48,958 nt of DNA, from positions 1-48,958 of the forward strand of contig NZ_AGAF01000038.1 of NCBI RefSeq assembly GCF_000224515.1, written 5' to 3'. Under the pieces are notes generated by a model. It saw only the letters and a list, made by a program, of their open reading frames with translations, made no database searches and was not told where the DNA came from. Made by a program: the position numbers and the translations under genes. The DNA comes from Desulfosporosinus sp. OT. Its GTDB lineage: Bacteria; Bacillota; Desulfitobacteriia; Desulfitobacteriales; Desulfitobacteriaceae. Of the stretch, positions 1 through 7,652 are shown piece by piece; the first letter of the stretch is position 1, and every line of letters begins with the position of its first letter.

Positions 1-1110
1 TAATTCGGATCGTTTATTCATAAGTTCAATACTTAAATTTTTGCAATGACCATGTTCCACGGCATTGCTTGCCGCCTCACAAATAATTCGATGTAAAGCT
101 CGAGCCTGTTGTCTCTTAATGTTGGCAAATTCCTCTTTGATTACTAAGGAGACAGAAATCCCATGCAGTTTTGCAACCGTGTCAAGATAGCGTTTTATCT
201 GACGCTCGAACCACTGTTCGTTAGGAGTATTTTTGAGGGAGTGGATTATTGAACGCAGCTCGTTGAGGGCTTGATTAACTGTGCTTGCAATGAGCTGAAG
301 TTGTTCCTTATCTTTTTCATCCACTTTAGCGGATTTCATTAAGACAGACGTAGCACAAACAGCGCTAAAAAGTCGTCCAGAAATGAGATCATGAATTTCT
401 TCACCTATTCGTTTTTGCTCCATTTTGATCATCGATTGAGCCGTCATGTCTTGTGTATATACCCTCTCATAAATGATTGCACTCCATCCTGCAACGACCC
501 TAACGTTTTGTAGGAGTCGGGCCTTAGACTCGTCGCTTGCGGTAACATCCCAAAATATTCCTATAAATCCATAAAATTTTGTTTTTGTTTTAACCGGGGC
601 TAAATAGTACCATGAATGTACGAGGCGAACGAATGTAGCTTCCTCTTCATTTCGAAGATTATTCCAAGCTTTCCCTAGTTCATTAGCAATCTTTTCTTCG
701 AAAAGTTCGTTGTAAGGTGTCATTTGTATAGTGCCTTTAACTCCTTCTTCGGGAGATAACCATACGAAAGTTGAAGCAACTCCCGTTATTGTAGAGATAT
801 GCTCACACAATTTACGTGTGATATCAAAGGAATTACTCAAAGCTTTCTGAAAGTCAATTGAATGATAGAACTCAATGAGTTTATCAACTGACAACTCTAA
901 TTTAACGTTCGATTTATCGAGAATTATGTTATTTGCTCGCGCATTGTTTACTTCTATCCACATACCAATAATAATTTCGGCCAATATATAGAGGATAATG
1001 GGCTTTTCTATTTTATTGATCAAAGGAATTGATTGATGTGGCCATAGGTGATTCGCTGTAAAAATAACACAACAGAGATAGCTTATGAGATTTATCTCCC
1101 TATTTATCAT
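1..1110 (-). CDS. sensor histidine kinase, DegS/NarX-type (HisKA_3), C-terminus cut by window edge
   Basis: An open frame of 370 codons runs off the left edge, so only the N-terminal part is visible. The ATG at 1110 follows GGTGAG, a good ribosome binding site. Two hydrophobic stretches (about residues 8-20 and 35-55) suggest membrane anchoring. They are followed by a GAF-like region (about 80-210) and a HisKA_3-type phosphoacceptor motif, RIGEEIHDLISGRL, with the His near residue 240. An HATPase N-box (EAASNAVEHG) lies near residue 349. Such kinases pair with NarL-type response regulators; the partner would lie beyond the left edge. A long structured leader precedes the gene. The histidine kinase assignment is firm; the signal sensed is unknown. 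Confidence 0.85.
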   Translation of the reverse strand, partial: MINREINLISYLCCVIFTANHLWPHQSIPLINKIEKPIILYILAEIIIGMWIEVNNARANNIILDKSNVKLELSVDKLIEFYHSIDFQKALSNSFDITRKLCEHISTITGVASTFVWLSPEEGVKGTIQMTPYNELFEEKIANELGKAWNNLRNEEEATFVRLVHSWYYLAPVKTKTKFYGFIGIFWDVTASDESKARLLQNVRVVAGWSAIIYERVYTQDMTAQSMIKMEQKRIGEEIHDLISGRLFSAVCATSVLMKSAKVDEKDKEQLQLIASTVNQALNELRSIIHSLKNTPNEQWFERQIKRYLDTVAKLHGISVSLVIKEEFANIKRQQARALHRIICEAASNAVEHGHCKNLSIELMNKRSEL

Positions 1111-1190
1111 CTTTCTCACCTCATTCAGAATCATCCACTTATATTCGAATTCGCTGAATCCGGGTTGCAAAGTTCAGCAGTGAATCAAAC

Positions 1191-1241
1191 TTAAATGCTC
1201 ACTCCATGCGATCTACAAAAAACCGCTTTACTGCTTAACAT
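1191..1241 (-). CDS. possible 16-residue leader peptide
   Basis: The ATG at 1241 follows a perfect AGGAGG and opens a 16-codon frame (MLSSKAVFCRSHGVSI) ending in TAA, 80 bases before the kinase start. The ribosome binding site is stronger than that of most genes here, which is why I list it. It follows a terminator-like hairpin and a T-rich repeat and could be a regulatory leader peptide or a small protein. The codons show no obvious run of one amino acid, so classic amino-acid attenuation is not supported. Confidence 0.3.
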   Translation of the reverse strand: MLSSKAVFCRSHGVSI

Positions 1242-1338
1242 CAACCTCCTAACTTAAACAAACTAAAACAAACCGAAACCAACTTAACCAAACTAAACAG
1301 GACTTCACCACCACCTAATCGCCATTCTGGCGAACATT

Positions 1339-1366
1339 AAAAGGCACACTCAAATATGAGTGTGCC
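1339..1366 (-). terminator. terminator-like hairpin in kinase leader
   Basis: A perfect 10-base inverted repeat (GGCACACTCA / TGAGTGTGCC) with a 4-base loop is followed on the minus strand by TTTT at 1342-1339. It lies between the proposed promoter and the kinase gene, so it may act as a conditional terminator rather than a gene end. Confidence 0.5.
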
Positions 1367-1586
1367 GGGTTCACGTTTGACTCCTTGCAATTTAACGTGA
1401 CCAATTCTAACTGCAAATCATTGTCTCACACATGCTTTAAATTAAAGATCCGCCATGAGAGAGTGAACGTTATACTTTGGTATGGTGTGCCTAGCTCACT
1501 ATTTACTTTCATAACTCTTGGCGACCAGTGATCGTTGCGAATTATCGCTTCCACACAGAAGATTCTTACTCTTCAATAACTGAGTA

Positions 1587-1617
1587 TATTATACTATAGT
1601 ATAATACTTTACCTCAA
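1587..1617 (-). promoter_or_regulatory. promoter with 20-bp palindromic operator
   Basis: On the minus strand TTGAGG (1617-1612) and TATAAT (1593-1588) are separated by 18 bases. The -10 box lies inside a perfect 20-bp palindrome, 1587-1606 (half-site TATTATACTA). A dimeric regulator binding there would cover the promoter. It would drive the leader and the kinase gene. Confidence 0.5.
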
Positions 1618-1845
1618 CCAATTGTTTCCTTCATTATTTTCTGGCTTTCGATTTTCTTAATAGAATTACAACATTCTCCGTAATGTTAGCGCGAATTTTG
1701 TGTTGTTTCGTCATTTTTTGTATAACAGTATTCTTAAATACCCTCTATAAGCACAATTTTTGCAGCGTATTCGACAGCATTCCTTGATAGAATTGCCTTA
1801 GAAATAGATCACAACACCTTTTCAATTCACCTTTTCTGTTCATCA

Positions 1846-2160
1846 CTACAAGTTTAACCACCAAAAGAGATGCATCAGATCTGTCAATAAATAGATTACC
1901 ACGACAAAACTAAGTAAATACTTAACTAATCGCAGTGATCTTTCTCGCGCGAACCAACACATGACTCCCGCAAAAACGGGTAGGAACAACTTTGCCCCCA
2001 TAACACTTCTAGGGTTCGTAGAGATAAGTCCTTGCATTAGTGGATTAGCCTCTTCTATGACCTGCAGACGTAGCCCCCAAAAAGTCATTAATCCATCAAA
2101 TGCATTTAAGATAAATAGAATACACGAAGCCAGAATGATTCTTTTTTCATACACTGTCAT
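1846..2160 (-). CDS. DUF5658 family small membrane protein
   Basis: A 104-residue protein with about three predicted membrane helices (about 8-30, 52-70, 80-100). The pattern NAFDGLMTFWG followed by EEANPLMQ matches the DUF5658 signature, in which an N..D..T motif in helix 1 and an EANP motif follow one another. The ATG at 2160 is preceded by GGAG at good spacing. The family has no established function. The gene appears monocistronic. Confidence 0.65.
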   Translation of the reverse strand: MTVYEKRIILASCILFILNAFDGLMTFWGLRLQVIEEANPLMQGLISTNPRSVMGAKLFLPVFAGVMCWFARERSLRLVKYLLSFVVVIYLLTDLMHLFWWLNL

Positions 2161-2484
2161 AAATTTCTCCTACAAAAACAATTGATTCTACGTCTATTAT
2201 TCATTGATTTGTAGTATTACGCGTCGTGCATACGAGTACACTATTTTGTCCACTTTTGTGTTAAATAGCTATACTTTAGTTCTATCTCCTACCATCTTTG
2301 TCATGAACAAAACGATTTAAACGCATTGAAATCCTGACACGCCATAAATGGCTCATCAGGATTTGTAACTTTGCTTATCTAATAAATTAATCCTTAGTCG
2401 AGTAGCCATTTCTTCACAGGAACTGCTGCCAGAACACCAATATATTGAATACACTGTTTTAACAAATATCGATATTTACACACC
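2161..2484. other. intergenic region with one strong hairpin
   Basis: No gene is seen. At 2329-2364 a 9-bp stem (AAATCCTGA / TCAGGATTT) encloses a 4-bp stem (GCCA / TGGC). No T-run follows on either strand, so it is not a standard terminator. Confidence 0.4.
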
Positions 2485-2512
2485 AAAAAACGCCAGAAAT
2501 AAATTCCTGACG
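2485..2512 (-). terminator. terminator of the tRNA operon
   Basis: On the minus strand a 9-bp stem with two G-T pairs (CGTCAGGAA / TTTCTGGCG, loop TTTA) is followed by six T residues (2490-2485). It lies 14 bases after the end of tRNA-His. Confidence 0.8.
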
Positions 2513-2526
2513 TAATTTTTGCGTTA

Positions 2527-2603
2527 TGGGGTGGGTGATGGGGCTTGAACCCACGAATGCCGGAGCCACAACCCGGTGCGTTAACCACTTCGCCACACCC
2601 ACC
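2527..2603 (-). tRNA. tRNA-His (GUG anticodon)
   Basis: The minus strand folds into a full cloverleaf. It has the extra G(-1) opposite C73 that marks tRNA-His, acceptor GTGGGTG / CACCCAC, anticodon GTG, a TTCAAGC T-loop and an encoded CCA end. It is the third gene of a Pro-Arg-His tRNA operon. Confidence 0.95.
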
Positions 2604-2618
2604 ATAATGATTTTTAAG

Positions 2619-2695
2619 TGGTGCGCCTGGAGAGACTCGAACCCCCGACAACCTGCTTAGAAGGCAGATGCTCTATCCAACTGAGCTACAGGCGC
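2619..2695 (-). tRNA. tRNA-Arg (UCU anticodon)
   Basis: Full cloverleaf on the minus strand with acceptor GCGCCTG / CAGGCGC, discriminator A, D-arm TAGCTCAGTTGG, anticodon loop CTTCTAA (anticodon TCT), T-loop GGTTCGAGTC and encoded CCA. It is the second gene of the tRNA operon. Confidence 0.95.
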
Positions 2696-2754
2696 AGAAT
2701 TACGATCGTCAACTCAGGTTACCCATTTAACCGAAGAAGATCTTGGGAAAATCA

Positions 2755-2832
2755 TGGTCGGGGCAGAGGGATTCGAACCCCCGGCCTCCTGCTCCCAAGG
2801 CAGGCGCGCTAGCCAAGCTGCGCTATGCCCCG
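2755..2832 (-). tRNA. tRNA-Pro (UGG anticodon)
   Basis: Full cloverleaf on the minus strand with acceptor CGGGGCA / TGCCCCG, anticodon loop CTTGGGA (anticodon TGG), T-loop GGTTCGAATC and encoded CCA. It is the first gene behind the promoter at 2848-2876. Confidence 0.95.
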
Positions 2833-2847
2833 ATTGGTGACTTGATT

Positions 2848-2876
2848 AGTATAGCTCATCTTCGCCCATTCGTCAA
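2848..2876 (-). promoter_or_regulatory. sigma-A promoter of the tRNA operon
   Basis: On the minus strand TTGACG (2876-2871) and TATACT (2853-2848) are separated by exactly 17 bases, ending about 15 bases before tRNA-Pro. This is the best consensus promoter in the window. Confidence 0.85.
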
Positions 2877-2877
2877 G

Positions 2878-2901
2878 AAAAATCTCAAAAGTTTTTTTGA
2901 G
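2878..2901 (-). terminator. terminator of rph-rdgB
   Basis: On the minus strand CTCAAAA / TTTTGAG with a 4-base loop is followed by ATTTTT. It ends two bases before the -35 box of the tRNA promoter, so the two signals are tightly packed. Confidence 0.6.
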
Positions 2902-2969
2902 CGATTCGAGGACATTTTTATCACCAGAAAAACCATGATTTCTTTTTGAAATTCCTTTTAAACCACTGC

Positions 2970-3569
2970 CTATTCGCTCTCTTTAAGAGCTTGCAGGATT
3001 GGAATCGCTTTACGAAATGCCTGAGCTCTGTGACTTAATTTATTCTTTTCAGTCAAGGTCAGCTGAGCCATAGTTCGTTCATACTCTGGCAGGTAAAAGA
3101 TCGGGTCATAGCCGAATCCATCCTGTCCACGCCGTTGCCTAAAAATTTGCCCTTCAACAACACCCTCTGTAAGATATTCTTTCCCAAAAGGCGTTGCCAT
3201 AACCAACGCACAGCGAAAACGCGCTGTCCTTTTGTCATCTGAGGTAGTTTCTAAGAGATGGAGTAGTTTATCATTGTTACGTTCATCATCTTTAGGCTCA
3301 CCGGCAAAGCGCGCAGAATAAACGCCTGGAGCACCATCTAAGGCATCTACTTCCAAACCGGAATCATCGGCAAGAGCAATTAATCCTGTTTTCTTGACCG
3401 CTGCTCTAGCTTTAAGTGCAGCGTTGTCTGCGAAGGTTTTTCCTGTTTCCTCCACATCCTCCCAATCAGGAATATCCGATAATGAAAGTACTTCAATCCC
3501 CTCATCCATAAGCAATTCTTGAAGTTCTCGGACTTTCCCCTGATTCTGAGTCGCCAGTACTATTTTCAT
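2970..3569 (-). CDS. rdgB: XTP/dITP pyrophosphatase (Ham1/RdgB family)
   Basis: A 199-residue protein of normal family length. It hydrolyses deaminated purine triphosphates (dITP, XTP) to monophosphates and so keeps them out of nucleic acids in the cytosol. The start [17 protein letters not shown] has the family T/S-x-N-x-x-K motif. The middle carries [20 protein letters not shown], and GFGYDPIF lies near residue 150; together these form the active-site signature. The ATG overlaps the stop of rph by four bases (ATGA), so the two genes are translationally coupled. The rph-rdgB pair is common in Firmicutes. Confidence 0.95.
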   Translation of the reverse strand: MKIVLATQNQGKVRELQELLMDEGIEVLSLSDIPDWEDVEETGKTFADNAALKARAAVKKTGLIALADDSGLEVDALDGAPGVYSARFAGEPKDDERNNDKLLHLLETTSDDKRTARFRCALVMATPFGKEYLTEGVVEGQIFRQRRGQDGFGYDPIFYLPEYERTMAQLTLTEKNKLSHRAQAFRKAIPILQALKESE

Positions 3570-4291
3570 GAGCTTGTTTCCACCGCCGATTTCTGTACCT
3601 CCATCAAAGCGCGAATACCTTTTTCAGCAAGTTGCAAAAACGCATCCAAATCTGCACGATCAAAGGGGATTTCTTCTGCAGTCCCTTGGATTTCCACAAA
3701 CTTTCCGGCACCGGTCATGACGATATTCATATCTACGTCCGCTTGTGAATCTTCTTCATACGCTAAATCCAGCACCGCCTGTCCTTGAACCTTCCCCACT
3801 GAGATGGCTGCAAGCGTATCCTGAATTGGGTTCGTTCTAATAAGTTTCTTTTCCAATAAATATTGAACAGCGTCAACCAAGGCAACGTAGGCTCCAGTAA
3901 TGGCAGCGGTACGCGTTCCACCATCCGCTTGGAGCACATCGCAATCCAACCAAATTGTGCGTTCGCCAAGTTTCTTCAGATCAACCACAGATCGTAGGGC
4001 ACGCCCAATTAAGCGTTGAATCTCCATCGTACGACCGGTGAGCTTTCCTTTGGTCGCCTCACGTTGCGTCCGTGACTGTGTCGCCCGAGGAATCATTGCA
4101 TATTCTGCTGTAACCCATCCTTTACCCGACCCCTTTTGAAAAGGAGGTACTTTTTCCTCAACACTGGCTGTACATAAAACCCGAGTCTCCCCAATTTGAA
4201 TGAGAACTGAGCCCTCAGGTATGTTGGTAAACTGCCGTGAAATTTTAACAGGACGTAATTCATCATAAGCCCGACCATTAGAACGTTGCAT
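3566..4291 (-). CDS. rph: ribonuclease PH
   Basis: A phosphorolytic 3'-5' exoribonuclease that trims tRNA 3' ends using phosphate. The protein begins [19 protein letters not shown], the usual family N-terminus. It has [17 protein letters not shown] and [19 protein letters not shown], which form the phosphate-binding and RNA-binding core, and later [20 protein letters not shown] chose the ATG at 4291 rather than an in-frame TTG at 4318 because the family starts here and AAAGGTCAGG lies upstream. The length of 241 residues is normal. It is cotranscribed with rdgB. Confidence 0.95.
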   Translation of the reverse strand: MQRSNGRAYDELRPVKISRQFTNIPEGSVLIQIGETRVLCTASVEEKVPPFQKGSGKGWVTAEYAMIPRATQSRTQREATKGKLTGRTMEIQRLIGRALRSVVDLKKLGERTIWLDCDVLQADGGTRTAAITGAYVALVDAVQYLLEKKLIRTNPIQDTLAAISVGKVQGQAVLDLAYEEDSQADVDMNIVMTGAGKFVEIQGTAEEIPFDRADLDAFLQLAEKGIRALMEVQKSAVETSS

Positions 4292-4389
4292 ATTATAACC
4301 TGACCTTTCTTCGCGCAAGTACTTATTACTAATCTCAGTTTACCAGAATAGAAGGAGAAATGCCAATTACTTCCTCAATATATGGGGCG

Positions 4390-5316
4390 TTAGCTATTTG
4401 GATTGCGCCCTCCACAAAAATCTACAGTACGGCTAGGTATCGTTTCCTCTCCCACAATTCCGGCAATGGTATAAAGCTGGGCAATGGGGTCGAACCGGAA
4501 TTCCTTAAGCAAGTGAAAGCCTTTGATTTCGCTAGTTCGCCGAATATGAATCCGTGGACCTGTGCAGGGATAGAGCATTTGCCCGACCCGTATATGCCCA
4601 TCATCGGCAAAACAAATAGGCAAATCTGCATTAATTAAATCCAGAACACGTTGTTCCACTAAATCTAAATCAATATCTGGTTTTTCCGGCAATTCTAAGA
4701 CAAAACCGTGTTTAATGTCACTATGGACTTCAGGTTTATCCAAGCCCATCTCCTCAAGAATCATCGAGGTGATGTCCTCAGCGCTGTGAGCCATGCGTCG
4801 ATACTTAATCGAATCAAAAACAATATCTACAATACTCTGCGGCTCTGGCCCAAACACTGTCGGACGAGTTACAATCACTTCTTCCCCTACTCCAATCAGT
4901 ACTTCAGCGTTAACCTCAAGCTGAGCATAAACGAGGTCAAAGTGTTCAACGACCACGCGATGCCCACTCACTATAGCTTTTCGAATAGCTTCGGCAATTC
5001 TCCAAGGTTGTGTAAACGCCGACTCGAAACGGACATCTAAATGGTAAGTATGATAACGGAAATGTCCACGCTCAGCATCCTCCATCAAAGGCAAAGGTCT
5101 AATATTAATTCCATCGTCATCATTAGTCAATTCTAACCCTGGAAACATCCCTCGAATCAACAACGACTTCCCAGCCCCGGCATCTCCCACAAACCCTATC
5201 AGTTTGTCCTCAGGACTTAAATAACGTTGTTGAATATTCGTTCCTAAAAATAGAAGACGTCGCTTCCCACGTGGAGCAAAGTAGACCGCCTGCATCAAAT
5301 GCTCATGAACAAACAT
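4390..5316 (-). CDS. P-loop protein with alanyl-tRNA-synthetase second additional (SAD)-like C-terminal domain
   Basis: A 308-residue protein. Near residue 44 a Walker A motif, GDAGAGKS, follows a hydrophobic strand (LIGFVG), so it should bind a nucleotide. The C-terminal part (about 235-295) has YPCTGPRIHIRRTSEIKGF, which resembles the tRNA SAD/editing domain motif C-x-G-T-H-V-x-x-T-x-E-I-G. A family with such a C-terminal domain is known, to my recollection, in Desulfitobacterium-type genomes; its function is not established. I chose the ATG at 5316, which follows GGGAGGGAGGG; an upstream TTG frame overlaps the neighbour. The fusion suggests a role linked to aminoacyl-tRNA or a cofactor, but this is inference. 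Confidence 0.6.
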   Translation of the reverse strand: MFVHEHLMQAVYFAPRGKRRLLFLGTNIQQRYLSPEDKLIGFVGDAGAGKSLLIRGMFPGLELTNDDDGINIRPLPLMEDAERGHFRYHTYHLDVRFESAFTQPWRIAEAIRKAIVSGHRVVVEHFDLVYAQLEVNAEVLIGVGEEVIVTRPTVFGPEPQSIVDIVFDSIKYRRMAHSAEDITSMILEEMGLDKPEVHSDIKHGFVLELPEKPDIDLDLVEQRVLDLINADLPICFADDGHIRVGQMLYPCTGPRIHIRRTSEIKGFHLLKEFRFDPIAQLYTIAGIVGEETIPSRTVDFCGGRNPNS

Positions 5317-5335
5317 GGTCAAAGCCCTCCCTCCC

Positions 5336-6055
5336 TTATAAACGATTAACAACGAAAATAATAAACAGGATTATGGGCTGATGAATTAAATAAATGCCCA
5401 ATGAATTTCGACTCAACCACTTAGTCAGATCAGAATTCAGCCGAAACGAAAATAGAGAGTTCGTTCTCTGAGCGTAAAAACGTCGATAGGCAAGAATCCC
5501 TAAAATGGTTACAGCAAAATACGGAAAAAGGGGATAATAATCTAGAGAACTAAACCCGTCATACATAAGCCCAAACGGAATAAAGAGACCCGTTCCTACT
5601 GCCAGTCCGTTGAACCACAACCCAAGCGGGACGATAGGAACGACAAGTACCCAAAGCGTTCGTGATGATAATCGAGAAACGAGAGGGGATAAGATCATCG
5701 TCACGCCTAAAAAATGTAGAATCCCAAAGCGGACATATTCTTCTTTCATAAACAGATAAGTTACAACTGTGACGACCATTCCCCAGAACAGCACTTTCAG
5801 TCCCCGCCTAACTGATGATTTGCTAAAACCACTAGAAAGCCCCGAAATAAAGATAAAGAGCAAAGCAGAAGTCTTTCCAATGACAAACCAAAGAGGAGCC
5901 TGATAGTCAATATTGACCCCAGCAAACTCCTTTAGGTCATAAGCAAGATGAAATAGCACCATCAGCCCAATCGCCAGCGCCCTTAAAACATCAATCTCTT
6001 CATAACGCTGGCTCGAAATCCTACTATTTAGTGAGTGCCGCCTATCCATCTTCAT
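5336..6055 (-). CDS. DUF1624 / heparan-alpha-glucosaminide N-acetyltransferase-like membrane protein
   Basis: A 239-residue protein with about six or seven predicted membrane helices. The N-terminus EEIDVLRALAIGLMVLFHLAYDL has the R-x-x-A-(x)n-F-H pattern of membrane acyltransferases of the DUF1624/HGSNAT group, where a conserved His in helix 1 is thought to be catalytic. Family members move acyl groups across the membrane to sugars or glycans, but the substrate here is unknown. Two ATGs six bases apart are possible (6055, 6049). AGAGGAT sits close to the first, so the second may be used. The next gene begins 20 bases after the stop. Confidence 0.7.
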   Translation of the reverse strand: MKMDRRHSLNSRISSQRYEEIDVLRALAIGLMVLFHLAYDLKEFAGVNIDYQAPLWFVIGKTSALLFIFISGLSSGFSKSSVRRGLKVLFWGMVVTVVTYLFMKEEYVRFGILHFLGVTMILSPLVSRLSSRTLWVLVVPIVPLGLWFNGLAVGTGLFIPFGLMYDGFSSLDYYPLFPYFAVTILGILAYRRFYAQRTNSLFSFRLNSDLTKWLSRNSLGIYLIHQPIILFIIFVVNRL

Positions 6056-6089
6056 TATCCTCTTCCATCTCCTGCCTTGACAAGGTTAG

Positions 6090-6165
6090 TGGTTCGTGTT
6101 CGAAGTTCGAGGTTCGAATATTACCCGTCACACATATAGACCCTAGATAAATAGTTCAAAACTCT
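6090..6165. repeat. TTCGA-type repeat, copy a
   Basis: Tandem GTTCGA(A/G) units (GTTCGAAGTTCGAGGTTCGA) are followed by a tail containing ACCCTAGATAAATAGTTCAAA. The tail matches the one at 40490-40520 (CCCCTAGATAAGTTCAAA), which shows a defined repeat family rather than a plain microsatellite. It lies just upstream of the membrane acyltransferase gene. Confidence 0.6.
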
Positions 6166-6215
6166 CTGTGATGAAACATGTATCCTTTATGCATCATCCC
6201 ATTTAAACGTTTGCA

Positions 6216-6863
6216 TTATACTCTTAACCGTCGACTTACTGACACCCCATCTCCAAAAGGCAAAACAGTGGTGGAAAAGTCCGGATTCTGGCAAAGGTCC
6301 TGTAAAAACAAACGCAATCTACCCACCATGCGGTCATACTTAGGTGCAAAAGCAGTTCCCGGAACAACCCACCCACGAAAAAGTACATTGTCTACCACCA
6401 ATACCCCTTCTGGAGCAATTAAGGGATAAATGAGGCTCAAGTAATCCAAATATTCCCCCTTGGCCGCATCGATGAAAACAAAATCAAACGCCGAATCCAA
6501 CGTCGGAAGAATCTTACGAGCATCCCCCTCCAAAGCCGTAATGCAGTTTTGAAGTCCTGCACGTTCAAAATATATAACGGCCCGCGCGCGACGATCTTTA
6601 TTCATATCAATCGTCGTAACATGCCCTCCAGTCTGTTCTGCAGCACGCCCCAACCAAATCGTAGAGTACCCAATCGCCGTCCCAATCTCTAAAATAGACT
6701 GCGATTTGCCCATATGTACGAGTAAATTAAGAAAATTCCCAACCATTGGCGTCACTACCGGTATAGTTTCTTTAAGGGCCTGCTCCTCCATTTCTCGAAG
6801 CAGCGGGTCCCGTTCTCCCAACAATGTTTCCAGATAGCGTTCCATTTCAAAAGGGTAAAACAA
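6216..6863 (-). CDS. class I SAM-dependent O-methyltransferase (family 3, YrrM/TrmR-like)
   Basis: The Rossmann methyltransferase core is clear: ILEIGTAIGYSTIWL for SAM binding, VTTIDMNKDR after strand 2, DFVFIDAAKGEYLDYL with the metal/catalytic Asp, and VVDNVLFRGWV. This is the catechol-O-methyltransferase-like family, which includes the tRNA hydroxyuridine methyltransferase TrmR. Substrate choice cannot be read from sequence. I propose the TTG at 6863, seven bases after GGGGAG. It gives the usual family N-terminus (YLETLLGERDPLLREME). A longer frame starts with ATG at 6947 but has no good ribosome binding site. Confidence 0.85.
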   Translation of the reverse strand: MFYPFEMERYLETLLGERDPLLREMEEQALKETIPVVTPMVGNFLNLLVHMGKSQSILEIGTAIGYSTIWLGRAAEQTGGHVTTIDMNKDRRARAVIYFERAGLQNCITALEGDARKILPTLDSAFDFVFIDAAKGEYLDYLSLIYPLIAPEGVLVVDNVLFRGWVVPGTAFAPKYDRMVGRLRLFLQDLCQNPDFSTTVLPFGDGVSVSRRLRV

Positions 6864-7171
6864 AGCCAATCTCCCCTTTTTCTCAGATCTAATTCCAAAA
6901 TTAACAGTATCATTAACAACTTTACCACAAATGGTTTTGAAACGCATAACCCATTAGAATTATAACATCAGTTTATATTCTTCCTCGGCTAACGCAAAAA
7001 ATCCCTACTGTGCTTTATCTGATATTGATAAAGCATCAGTAGAGACACGGTAAAGTTAGATAAGGGTCTCGACGTATGCGACTCAAGAAGCCTCCCTCCA
7101 CTATCCCAAAACAAGACGGTGCATATGAAATATGCCGTCCACATAAACTCCGTCTCCCCGGCCTCCGTCTC
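6864..7171. other. intergenic region between methyltransferase gene and palindromic element A
   Basis: Apart from the terminator at 6996-7042 I see no gene. The stretch 7060-7171 is irregular, C-rich on the plus strand and resembles the outer parts of the palindromic elements (GTCTCGAC, GTCTCTCGACC). Confidence 0.4.
6996..7042 (-). terminator. terminator downstream of the HD-GYP gene and element A
   Basis: On the minus strand CTACTGATGCTTTATC pairs with GATAAAGCACAGTAG (about 15 bp, one bulge) and is followed by GGGATTTTTT. It is about 610 bases beyond the HD-GYP stop codon, with element A between them. Confidence 0.75.
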
Positions 7172-7650
7172 TCGACCCCAGCCTAGGACGCAGTGTGACA
7201 CGAGCGCGAGGTCTCTACGTAAGCAGAATCAGCAAACTTCCGTTCAAGCGACCGACCCCAAATGCGGGGCAGCGCACACGGTCCCTTCTCGCCATCCTGC
7301 AAGAAGGCTAATACGTGCGAAGACAGTGTCTTCGTGGGCTTCAGGGACACTCGGCCATCCTGCAAGAAGGCTAATACGTGCGAAGACAGTGTCTGTTAGA
7401 AGGGCTAATACGTGCAAAGACAGTGTCTTCGCAGGCCAGCGGATGTGCGCTGCCGCCAATGCGCCAAGGACGGCGCTTTTGGCACGATAGTCTCCAGTGG
7501 AGAGTATCGCCGAAGCCGTGATCCCTCGAGGAATTCTTAACGGCGTAGGATAGAGTATCGCCGAAGGATGAACCCCGCTCCCCAAAGTCAGGAGCTTGAA
7601 CGGTTAGTTTGCTCTGCGTCGTAGGCACCGAGCGCTGGGTCACACAAGTC
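7172..7650. repeat. palindromic modular element, copy A
   Basis: The outer ends are an imperfect inverted repeat of about 50 bp: GTGTGACAC..GCGC...CAGCAAACTTCCGTTC on the left, and its complement GAACGGTTAGTTTGCTCTGC...GTCACAC on the right. Inside are three copies of TAATACGTGC(G/A)AAGAC (7309, 7372, 7406). Of these, 7318-7334 extends to a full CGAAGACA-G-TGTCTTCG palindrome. A GATAGTCTCC / GGAGA-TATC hairpin near 7488 and a CCGAAG..GGCGTAGGAT module follow. Frames here are open only by chance. The right end stops two bases before the HD-GYP stop codon. Confidence 0.8.
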
Positions 7651-7652
7651 CC

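Larger units (their letters stand above)
1111..1845 (-). other. long structured leader/intergenic region upstream of the kinase gene
   Basis: This 735-base stretch has no long gene. Read on the minus strand it holds, in order, an AT-rich palindrome overlapping a promoter (1587-1617), about 220 bases of unassigned sequence, a terminator-like hairpin (1339-1366), a T/G-rich imperfect repeat of roughly 11-12 bases (about 1252-1301), and a short reading frame behind a perfect AGGAGG (1191-1241). The arrangement resembles an attenuation-type leader. I could not match it to a known riboswitch class. Confidence 0.5.

Noticed and set aside
1367-1580. Cyclic di-GMP, SAM or T-box riboswitch in the kinase leader
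   Set aside because: The conserved cores of these classes are not present; only simple stems such as CACGTT/AACGTG are seen.
2329-2364. Hammerhead-like ribozyme (CTGATGAG on the minus strand next to a stem)
   Set aside because: The CTGATGA core is followed by a stem, but then GTGT and not GAAA appears, and the required third stem and cleavage triplet are missing.
7300-7440. CRISPR-like array formed by the repeated TAATACGTGCGAAGAC units
   Set aside because: The units are palindromic and unevenly spaced (33-60 bases), the sequences between them are shared modules, not unique spacers, and no cas gene is present.
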